In this document: positions 37,609 through 45,555 of the stretch, piece after piece | How positions within the stretch are numbered: the stretch's first letter is position 1 | Layout: every line of letters begins with the position of its first letter | Assembly (NCBI GenBank): GCA_963763575.1 | Contig: CAVXPD010000008.1 | Span: 186,001 to 250,000 of the forward strand | DNA: 64,000 bases | Direction of reading: 5' to 3' | Source of the DNA: Bog-473 sp963763575 | Lineage (GTDB): Bacteria; Actinomycetota; Acidimicrobiia; Acidimicrobiales; RAAP-2 | Program-made: the position numbers and the translations under genes | Notes under the pieces: model-generated | What the model was told of the DNA's origin: nothing | Seen by the model: only the letters and a program-made list of their open reading frames with translations | Databases searched by the model: none

Positions 37609-38893
37609 AATTGGGCAGGATCGAGCTCCTCGTGGCCGGCCATCGCCGCGTTTGGTCAGCGGCGCGGGTATGGGCCGCCCACCAGGCCCCGTACATGGCG
37701 AGCGCCCTGTTGGCCCTCGATCCCGTCGTCGTCGACCAGTCCGCGGACCCTCCCGATGCCCGCTTCGATCTCAGCTCGTTACCGGTCGACGAGCATTGGC
37801 ACGTCTATCTCGACCCCGATGTGCTGAGCAACACCGACGTCGACGCCGCAGGCTTCTGGCTCATCCACCAGGTGAGCCATCTCCTTCGTCACCATGCGGA
37901 TCGTTGCCTAGCGGGCGAGGGTGGCGCCTTGAGCGATCCGGTGAGCCGGCGTACCGAGGCACAACAGTGCTGGAACGTGGCGGCCGACTGCGAATCAACG
38001 ACGATCTGGTGGCGGGAGAAGCAGCTCTACCCTCGAGCGCGGTGAGTCCGCGCACCCTGGGTCTTCCGGACTCATTGACCGCGGAGGAGTACTGGGACCT
38101 TCTTGGAGGCGCTCAATCAAACCCGGAGGACGCTGCTGCCGGCGAAAATGCGAGTTCGCAAAGCGACTGCGGCAGCGGGTGCGACGGCGCCAAGCGACCC
38201 TGGGACACAGGCTCGCCGGGCGTCGGCCAGACGGGCCGCAGACTGGTCGAGCGCGACGTGGCCCGCCGTATCAAAGAGCACCAGCGCCGGCGTGGGAGCG
38301 TTCCTGCCGGCTGGCAGCGCTGGGCGGACGAGGTTCTTGAGCCCACGGTTAGCTGGCAACGACTCCTCGCCTCGGCGGTCCGCCTCGGCGTGGCAGATGT
38401 TGCCGGGAGAGTCGACTTCAGCTACCGCAAGCCTTCGCGGAGGAGCTCAGCCGTGCCAGACGTCGTCCTGCCCAGCCTGCGCCAGCCGCTCCCCAAGGTC
38501 GCCATGGTCCTCGACACTTCAGGAAGCATGCATGACTACATGCTCTCCCAGTGCCTCGCCGAGGTGCAGGGAGTACTCCGAGGCCTCGGTGTCGGTCGAC
38601 GGCACCTGCGCATCGTGTGCTGCGACGCAACGGCGTTCGAGGCCCAGAAGGTGCTCGAGGCCCGTGACGTCCAGCTGCTCGGAGGCGGCGGCACGGACAT
38701 GGGCGCCGGTCTTGCCAAGGCGACCGAGCTGCGTCCGAGGCCCGATCTAATCATTGTGCTCACGGACGGCTTCACTCCCTGGCCGACCGATCCTCCGAAG
38801 GGGATCAAGGTGATTGTCGGCCTCATGGATCCCAATGGCGCCGTTCCCGACTGGGCCCGCGCCATTGCGATCGGTCCGCCCGTGGCGGCGTGA
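37605..38893 (+). CDS. DUF2201-type metallopeptidase-like/VWA protein, frame-disrupted
   Basis: This is the VWA partner of the MoxR ATPase. The N-terminal domain (to about residue 140) is DUF2201_N-like and zincin-related: FWLIHQVSHLLRHHADR, then WNVAADCE. The usual H-E-x-x-H is H-Q-V-S-H here, so the general-base Glu is missing. The frame breaks near 37990 at GAATCAAC (one A short of GAAATCAAC); the next frame continues INDDLVAGEAALP. The C-terminal VWA domain has MVLDTSGSMHDYML (MIDAS DxSxS), and GGGTDMGAG and IVLTDGFTPWP. GTG start at 37605 overlaps the ATPase stop. The third gene follows after 24 bp. Confidence 0.82.
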
Positions 38894-38917
38894 GACGAGG
38901 GGTGCAAGAGCGCTGAG

Positions 38918-40195
38918 ATGAGTCGAACCGGCGTCGACACCGAAGAGCCCGATGAGCCCGAGGGGATGGGACGCTGGCTGGACGCGGGCTTTGACCGGGA
39001 GACGGCCGAATCGTGGCGCCAATGGCGTTTCACCATCTCCAAAGCACAAGGATGGCGTGCGAGCGGCATCGAAGAGGGGATTGAGGCCGCCCAGTGGAAG
39101 ACCGCCGGCGCGACCCCCGAGACCGTTGGCGACTGGCAGGACGCGGGCATCGACGCTGCCGAGGCCGTGCACTGGCACGAGTACGGCTTCTCGCTCGAGC
39201 AAGCGCGCGTCCATAAGCGGCACGATCGCGGTCCGGCGGATGCCTTCAGGATCCTCAACCCTCCAACGCAAAACGTCGTGCTGAGGAGAGCCGGCGGCTG
39301 GGTGGCCCATGCTCCACTCGGTGCGCGTGTCATGCCTGCCCGTTTGGGAGGGATGATGCCGGGCGGACCGCTGCAGCGATTCCAACAATCCGGCGCCGAT
39401 CCTCGGCTTATGCACGGCTACGTCCAGTGCGGGTGGATCGACGATGACGCTGTCGAATGGGCCCGTCACGGCATCGAGTCCCATGACGCTTACACGTGGT
39501 TCGACCTTGGATTGAAGCCTTCGGAAGCCGGACGGTTGGTCCTGCAGGGCCGCACCCCGGGCGATGTGGTTCGTGAGTGGTGGAGTTCGGGCATTCCTTT
39601 TGAGGAGGTAGCGGAATGGATCGGTGCCGGTCTGAGTGCAGCCGAGGCGCTCGACCAGCGGGCCAACGGCATCACGGCGGAGCACGCGGCGTCACTCCGC
39701 GCTCTCCGCCTAGAGGATTCGGAGGCCCAACCTCGGGACCTCGCATCCCACGTCCTGTTTGCTCGTATGGGACCGCCACGAGCCCAGGTGTTCGGGCCCC
39801 CACCCGAAGATCAGGAATCGGCCCGGGCGGCAGTCGAGAGCGCCTATGCGGAGATGATGGCCGCGGATGAGAGAGGGAACGTCAGAACGGTGGACGGCGG
39901 ATCGAACCTGGGTGCTTGTCTCGAAGAGGCACGAGATCGCCATCGCATCAGAGTCAGTGAAGATTTGCCGGGCGCAACTGTGAACGTGGACATGGTCCGA
40001 TTCGTCAACGACCACGAAGCCCGAGTTCTTTTCACAATCAGCATCGGCCCACCCTTGAATCAGTCCTTTGGTGGGCGTATCGGGCGAGCTGCGCTTATCG
40101 ATGGTGAATGGAAGGTTGCAAGAGAGACCTTCTGCGAATTCATGGGAATGGCTGGTGTGCAGTGTCCGCCTCGTCCAGATGAGCCTCGTTGGTGA
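38918..40195 (+). CDS. novel 13-residue tryptophan-repeat protein with NTF2-like C-terminus
   Basis: I do not know a named family for this 425-residue protein. Residues 10-95 and 165-270 hold two arrays of a 13-residue repeat, x3-G-h-x4-A-x2-W (for example KTAGATPETVGDW, QDAGIDAAEAVHW, WSSGIPFEEVAEW, IGAGLSAAEALDQ), about 12-13 copies. Between them is a Gly/Met/Pro-rich segment (ARLGGMMPGGP). The C-terminal 120 residues look NTF2-like (FTISIGPPLNQSFGG, DGEWKVARETFCEFMGMAGV with an antigen MTB12-like ending). It has its own ATG 24 bp after the VWA gene and is in the same operon. It may be the substrate, adaptor or effector of MoxR-VWA; this is inference. Confidence 0.8.
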   Translation: MSRTGVDTEEPDEPEGMGRWLDAGFDRETAESWRQWRFTISKAQGWRASGIEEGIEAAQWKTAGATPETVGDWQDAGIDAAEAVHWHEYGFSLEQARVHKRHDRGPADAFRILNPPTQNVVLRRAGGWVAHAPLGARVMPARLGGMMPGGPLQRFQQSGADPRLMHGYVQCGWIDDDAVEWARHGIESHDAYTWFDLGLKPSEAGRLVLQGRTPGDVVREWWSSGIPFEEVAEWIGAGLSAAEALDQRANGITAEHAASLRALRLEDSEAQPRDLASHVLFARMGPPRAQVFGPPPEDQESARAAVESAYAEMMAADERGNVRTVDGGSNLGACLEEARDRHRIRVSEDLPGATVNVDMVRFVNDHEARVLFTISIGPPLNQSFGGRIGRAALIDGEWKVARETFCEFMGMAGVQCPPRPDEPRW

Positions 40196-40236
40196 CCCCT
40201 CACGCTCATTCGCCAGCCGGCACGCGCACCGTCGGT

Positions 40237-40655
40237 CTCAGCTATGCAAGCTGAGGCCGGAAAAGCTGCTCGAGTCCTCAGCCTGGGTAGCTGAGAACGC
40301 GCACATTTTTCTGGGCACGCCGTGCACACGTGGGGCACGAGCTCATTCTTTGTTACGCGTTTTGCAGGGAGCAGCCCGCCGAAGGCTCCGGCGAAAAGAG
40401 GCCGTCACCTGCGAGGTTGGTCGAGAGCGGGCGACGGGAATCGAACCCGCGTTCTCAGCTTGGGAAGCCCATTGGCTAGTCCTCAGGGACCTGGGATGAA
40501 GCGGAAAACGCCAGGTAGATGGCTGCTCGCACCTACTCGCTGCTATTCCCTATTGCCCCCTGTTCGTCGTTGCTTGTGGCACGAAATCGGTCGAATCGGG
40601 CCAGTGGCACGCTGTGGCACGGGAGTCCGTGCTGCTCTCAGCCATGCAACTTAAG
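40237..40655. repeat. tRNA-Gly att module G with an extra palindrome
   Basis: Two palindromes stand close together, right type at 40237-40255 (CTCAGC-TATGCAA-GCTGAG) and left type at 40277-40295 (CTCAGC-N7-GCTGAG), suggesting that an element once lay between them. The core copy is at 40423-40468. The right arm has GTGGCACG at 40576, 40604 and 40614 and a decayed palindrome from 40637. Confidence 0.82.
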
Positions 40656-40702
40656 AGCGCGTTGGGCTAAATCTTGTGTTGGGGTAACCGCCCTCAACCC
40701 TT

Positions 40703-43700
40703 TCATGCCTCGATCGTCAGGCCCTCGATCAGGTTGCTGTTCCCTCGGAATCTGACACAGACGGTCAAATCTTCACGACACGCTAGGAGCACGAGATCTG
40801 CCACCCCACGGTCACAATTCTCCAAGGACTGCCGCTCGCAGCAGTCGTCGAGTTCGAAGCCTCGAAAAGCGCCATGGCAGTCGAAATGAACCTTACGTAC
40901 TTTCCCACACAGTTCGTGCGGGTGGCGGCGTCCACCGGTCCCTTCGCCAGGAAGGGGTGGATGCCAATCGATCGATGGCGGCACTTGTGCCGGGTCGCCG
41001 CCGAAGCCGTGCAAACGCGCCGAGCAATACTTGATGTATCGCTCGATCACCGGTGCCCAACGGTTGCCTGGCGAAAGATTCTCCAGCCGCCACTTCATGA
41101 TCGCCAGCGTCATCGCCTCGGGATCACGCAGAGGGTCACTCGTGCTCACTGGCACGCGCACGACGAAGCTCCCGACGACATACCGCCACAGGGCGGATCG
41201 TTCGATTACGGCCTCGGCTTCCGCCGCCGCGGCCACCGCTGCCCTTTGTTTCCGGTCGAGCTTGCGGGAGGGGGCGGATTGGGTGAGCGAGACTGCTTCG
41301 ACTGCCCTGACGTACCGGGTCGAAAGGCGCCTTACCAGGACCTCGAATTCTTGTCCGATCGTTATGCCCAGCGGCAGCTCGAGGGTGAACAGACCGGCGA
41401 AGTTCTGTCCGACACCTTCCGGTATCGGAATGTAACTTACCCCACCCTCAATTTTGATGGTCAGGGTGTGCGCGTCGCTGGACGAAAGTCCTGCGGTGCC
41501 GCCCCAGGTCTGCGCCAGGGCGATCACGTCGGCGGCCGTCACCGCGGGCCAATAGATCGAGGCGGTCGAGCCGACCGGGACCCGACCCCAGTCGATCATG
41601 AGCTCGTCGGGTGGCAGGCCCGAGCCACCAGGGGTGCCGATCGCATTGCTCGGGCGGATGTCGAAGGTTTGTGGGGCCCGATGAGTCGCCAGCGGCCCGG
41701 GATTCTCGACCACGGTGAACTGCAGATTTCGCTGGGCCAACTGGTCCCACGACATCGGAGACGCCCCGATCGGGATGGGTGCGTCGTCGTAGGCGATCTG
41801 CGCCACCACACAGTGGTGGGTGCCGGGTAACCACGCCTCGACCTGCTGCCCGGCGACAACGTTGTTGGGGTCGTAGAAGTTGAGAAAGCAGCCGAAGTAC
41901 CACCACAGATCGTCTTGGTTCGTCGGGATGGTCAACACTTGAATATTTGGGCCGTTAGCCTGGTAGTCGGTCTGAGTTCCTGCGTTACCGGTGGCAAAGA
42001 AGGGCAGCGAAGTCTCCCCGACACCCGGAAGGGGGGTACCCGGCTCATTGGCTGTGTCGGGCAGCGAGGCGTAGGTCCCGTTGGGGTCATAGTCGGTGTC
42101 GGGGCTCTGACTCGCGAACACGCGGAAGAAGACGCGCACATTTGATGCAGCACCCGCTGCACCGGATTTGCCCTGAAGGCGCACCCGGGCGAGAGCGAAG
42201 TTGTAATTGTTGACGAAGGAAAGAGGGAAGGCGTTCGTCAGTACAAACGGAGCAACGGAACTGTCCGTCTGGCCCTCGCCTTGCTGGTCGGGCAACAGTG
42301 AGAACGGGTCCGTGCCCGCCGGGTTCGTGAAATCGGCCTGACCGTTCAGATAGCCCAGCAGCGCTTGGACGTAACTGTATGCTCCGCTCACACTGTCATC
42401 GCTGAAGGACGGGCCCCCGGGGAACGGAGTGTTGTCGACCGCCGGCGCTGCGCTGAAGACTCGAAGGTCTTGACTGAGATAGGGCTGATTTCCTTGAGTC
42501 GGGTCGATGTTGGTGAAGTACGGGTCGGCCCCGGCAATCAGTTCGAACTCCATCGTGGGGGTCGAGATGCTGATCGTGGAACCGCCGGCGGTGATACTTG
42601 TTGTCAGTGTCAGCTCTGAGACTCCCGAGGCCGGAAACTGTCCCAGGATCGGATGCGACAGCGTGATGTCGAATGGGATGCGGATCCGCTGTGGCGACAT
42701 TGGGTTCACGTCGTTTTGAAATTGAGCTCCTGCCGCATTGGGCGAGATCGTCACGCCAGGCAGGCTAGACATGGAACCGCCGAACGGCGCTACCTGAACA
42801 CCGAGGTTCTCGAAGGCTTGCCGGCTCATGCCGTCGATGACGACCCAGAATGCGGACGGGATCAGTCCACCCTGATGCTTGATGATGTCCTGGGTCTCGT
42901 CTCGTCCGAATGTGTTCTTCTGGGCGTAGAACTCGGCTTGAGCGAGTGGGAACGGATCGTTCGGATTGGTTTCGGTCAGCGAGGCTCGCGTTCCCGGCGG
43001 AAACGCATTATTTAGGATGCCGACGAAGCCCGGGAACGGATCACTCGAATCACCCGTCACCGAGTGGTAGCAACTGGCGAGTTGCCCGGAGTAGTTTGCG
43101 ATGACCTCGTTGATGGTGAAACCGAGCTGGACCGTCAGGTAATAAATGAAGGCAAGAGCGCAGCCGTAGCTCACCGGATCGCCGTCCCCGCTCACACTGA
43201 CGCCGCCGACGCTGCCACCGGTGAACGTGTGGTTGACCCAATCGGACCGAGCCGTGTTTGGGACGGACGTACCTTGATCAGTCGTGCCATCGCCGTTCAA
43301 CCAGTTCTCGACGAAGATCTGGTTGCCGCCCGCGTTGTAATAGTCATTGTGGCCCGCGAGGAAAAGCTGTGAGGCGCAGAACTGTGACAGGCCCTCGCCG
43401 CTGCTGTCGTTGGCATGCCAAGTACTTGTGAGTGACATCAAGATCTCTGCCCACTCGGCCATCCACAGCATCGAGACAATCGGACCAGCGGTCGCGGTGC
43501 CGTTGTTGCTCTGTGAGTCGACGTTGATAGTTGAGCCGTAACCGCTGTTGTTGGCGCCGCTCCCATCCTTCAGGCCCAGGGAGACCTCTTGGCGGTGTGA
43601 CGTCCCGAACTTCGTGGTGTCAGTGCCGAACCAGCCGGTCGTTGTATTGAAGGCTGCTTCTACCTGCCCCAGCAAGAAGTTGGCGTTCGCGCTGACGTTG

Positions 43701-43786
43701 CTTTGTTGTGTCGCGGAAAGACCCCCCCAGAAACCATCAGGAGCATCGACTAGAAAGTTCGTCGTGGTTCCGAAGCTGTGGGACAT
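40703..43786 (-). CDS. large unknown protein (1027 residues)
   Basis: I do not recognise this protein. It is acidic and Gly/Asn/Thr-rich and lacks an obvious signal peptide. Residues 1-280 have an enzyme-like or structural look (WHANDSSGEGLSQFCA, GGNQIFVENWLNGDGTTDQG, YGCALAFIYYLTVQLGF). Residues 350-850 are beta-rich repeats of a carbohydrate- or tail-like character (ELTLTTSITAGGSTISISTP; RVFFRVFASQSPDTDYDP). The C-terminal 120 residues are Cys- and Arg-rich (FDCHGAFRGFELDDCCERQ). It is the only gene of its cassette and is minus-strand, with an ATG at 43786. The single long frame is intact in a region full of broken ones. Confidence 0.72.
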   Translation of the reverse strand: MSHSFGTTTNFLVDAPDGFWGGLSATQQSNVSANANFLLGQVEAAFNTTTGWFGTDTTKFGTSHRQEVSLGLKDGSGANNSGYGSTINVDSQSNNGTATAGPIVSMLWMAEWAEILMSLTSTWHANDSSGEGLSQFCASQLFLAGHNDYYNAGGNQIFVENWLNGDGTTDQGTSVPNTARSDWVNHTFTGGSVGGVSVSGDGDPVSYGCALAFIYYLTVQLGFTINEVIANYSGQLASCYHSVTGDSSDPFPGFVGILNNAFPPGTRASLTETNPNDPFPLAQAEFYAQKNTFGRDETQDIIKHQGGLIPSAFWVVIDGMSRQAFENLGVQVAPFGGSMSSLPGVTISPNAAGAQFQNDVNPMSPQRIRIPFDITLSHPILGQFPASGVSELTLTTSITAGGSTISISTPTMEFELIAGADPYFTNIDPTQGNQPYLSQDLRVFSAAPAVDNTPFPGGPSFSDDSVSGAYSYVQALLGYLNGQADFTNPAGTDPFSLLPDQQGEGQTDSSVAPFVLTNAFPLSFVNNYNFALARVRLQGKSGAAGAASNVRVFFRVFASQSPDTDYDPNGTYASLPDTANEPGTPLPGVGETSLPFFATGNAGTQTDYQANGPNIQVLTIPTNQDDLWWYFGCFLNFYDPNNVVAGQQVEAWLPGTHHCVVAQIAYDDAPIPIGASPMSWDQLAQRNLQFTVVENPGPLATHRAPQTFDIRPSNAIGTPGGSGLPPDELMIDWGRVPVGSTASIYWPAVTAADVIALAQTWGGTAGLSSSDAHTLTIKIEGGVSYIPIPEGVGQNFAGLFTLELPLGITIGQEFEVLVRRLSTRYVRAVEAVSLTQSAPSRKLDRKQRAAVAAAAEAEAVIERSALWRYVVGSFVVRVPVSTSDPLRDPEAMTLAIMKWRLENLSPGNRWAPVIERYIKYCSARLHGFGGDPAQVPPSIDWHPPLPGEGTGGRRHPHELCGKVRKVHFDCHGAFRGFELDDCCERQSLENCDRGVADLVLLACREDLTVCVRFRGNSNLIEGLTIEA

Positions 43787-44189
43787 GAGTCACCCCTTCC
43801 CAAGAAGACGAGATTGCTCGGCGCTGCATAATCGTTGTTAGTGTCCTTTCCCTTTGTCAACTGGGACGGCGTGACATGGCCCATAACCCTCGACGTCATA
43901 CGGCGACTACTTCGAGCACCGAGGAATTGACGGGTCCCCTGAAAACAGGTGCAACCCGCTGTGAGTGGGCAACCTCGACCTGATGGCGTCAAGGGCCTGG
44001 CCGACGAAAGAGTCCGAGCCAGCGAAGCGCGCGCGGCCGTTATTGTCGACCTTTCGCATGACCACCGTGTCGGTGCTCGGTCGGGAGGACGGTGCGGCCA
44101 GGGCCCGGCGATGGACCGACTCGTGGTGGTGGAGCCAGTGTCGCCCACCTGCCGAAGCCGCGTCCGAAAAGTGTTGTACAGGCCTGAGA
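43787..44189. other. leader of the 1027-residue gene, no further gene seen
   Basis: The stretch up to module H holds only unconvincing frames. The promoter of the large gene should be here. Confidence 0.35.
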
Positions 44190-44194
44190 TGCCT

Positions 44195-44245
44195 GTTGCA
44201 CGGTGTTGCACGACGAGGTCGATGTTCTCAGCCATGCAAGCTGAG
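44195..44245. repeat. tRNA-Gly att module H: right-arm end only
   Basis: GTTGCACG sites lie at 44195 and 44205, and a perfect palindrome CTCAGC-CATGCAA-GCTGAG at 44227-44245. No core or left arm is found. The spacing from the last site to the palindrome (22 bp) matches the other modules. Confidence 0.7.
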
Positions 44246-44299
44246 AACGAGTCGGAAGTGTTTTGTCACAGGGCGGACTCTTCGTCGGGCCTGTCCTCG

Positions 44300-44554
44300 C
44301 TGCCAAGTGAGCACAAAACTGCCATCGGGACCGAACTGGTCCTGCTCATACTCGCCTATGATCCATCGGCCGTCTTGGATCAGTCGATGGATGCCCCGAC
44401 CCACGGCTGTCATCGGAGGCGAGCCTGGACCCATGCCGTTCTCGGTCGTGCCAGTCCAAGTCACATCGGGGTGGAATCGCCGGAGGGCAACCATCTCGTC
44501 ATCCGCAACGATCGGGAGGGGGACTCGAGTGGCCCAGGTCGATGTCACGGATCC
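44300..44554 (-). pseudogene. DUF1579-like fragment
   Basis: About 85 residues resemble DUF1579-type heme-binding-like proteins, with WTGTTENGMGPG and GRWIIGEYEQDQFGPDGSFVL. The 3' part of the family is missing; sequence after TWQ is unrelated and reads into module H. The gene was probably cut at the cassette boundary. Confidence 0.55.
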
Positions 44555-44956
44555 CCGCTGATGGGCTCGCGGTTTTCGAAACCCTCCAGGTGCCAGAATT
44601 ACGCCAGTAGTGCAATCACCGGGAGACTCCAGGCCCAACATCCAAAGCCGAACAGGAACAGAGCAATGCTGAAGGCGACTGCACAGGCAATACCGATTCG
44701 TCTGGTCCGCCGGACGAGGATGAGGACTCCAACGGTGTCCTCGAACACCGCCAGCGACGGAATCAAATACGTGGACCTTCGTCACGAGGCCGATCGCCGG
44801 GCGTGACGGAAGTCGCCGAGGTATGAGACGATCGAAACCAACCAGGAAGAGCCACCGGGCGGAAGCCCACTCATCTCACCGTGGACTGGAATCCTTACCT
44901 CGACCATTGCCTTTCCCCACGTCGTTCCAACAGCTCGGACGAGCAATCCGTCTACT
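44555..44956. other. no clear gene
   Basis: A minus-strand frame at 44599-44766 reads as a 55-residue hydrophobic peptide (VGVLILVRRTRRIGIACAVA region) and could be a broken membrane protein. Otherwise nothing is supported. Confidence 0.3.
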
Positions 44957-45384
44957 TCAGAGTGCACCCTCTGGGGTCGCTGCTACAGAGCGGACCGAGA
45001 CCTCGTAGAGCAGGTGCTTGGCGAGGCCGGGGATATCATCAAGAAGTTGGTCCAGGCCAGCGTGATTGAGATCCAGAACCCGCAGTTCGGTCTCGGCGAC
45101 CACCGTGGCATTTCGAGGGCGACCCGAAATGACGGCCAGTTCCCCCACGACATCGCCAGCGGTGAGTGTCGCCACGCGCTGTCCATCGCGTGTCACTGAC
45201 GCGGTGCCATCGAGGAGTATGAACATCTCAAAACCAACTTCACCCTGACGAGCAAGAACCCTCCCGGCGGGGAGGTCCAGTTCAGTAGCTTAGCTACCTT
45301 GCCAATCTCCTGAAGCTGCCTCTTGGTGCACTTCGAGAACAGCCGTACAGAGGCAAGGTGTTGAAGGTACTCGTCACGAGCCAT
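44957..45384 (-). CDS. cyclic-nucleotide-binding domain protein, frame-disrupted
   Basis: This is a single-domain CNB protein. It begins MARDEYLQHLASVRLFSKC with the usual N-terminal helices; after KVAKLLNW the frame is lost, and the next frame continues DLPAGRVLARQGEVGFEMFI, then AGDVVGELAVISGRPRNATVVAETE with the phosphate-binding cassette GELAVISGRPRNAT. One extra G in a GG run near 45285 restores about 143 residues. The closest paralogue is 54574-54993. It is divergent from the P-type ATPase gene, which may be its target or partner. Confidence 0.75.
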
Positions 45385-45555
45385 CGCGATTCGTCCCTTC
45401 TGTTAGCCCGCCACACAATCCACCTTGCGCCGAACGTCATACGACAAGCGTGCGAGTCCCGGAACAGCGTCACAAGGGGACCAAAGTCACCACTCCACGT
45501 GACCTTTGCACTCTCATAGGTCACGGACGCCCGACGCGACCATGGAAGAACTGGG

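Noticed and set aside
23284..40468. Frames reading GDGNRTRVLSLGS over the att cores
   Set aside because: They are translations of tRNA-Gly sequence, a common false gene.
23229..40655. Repeats taken as a CRISPR array
   Set aside because: Copies are kilobases apart, contain tRNA sequence and have no Cas genes or regular spacers.
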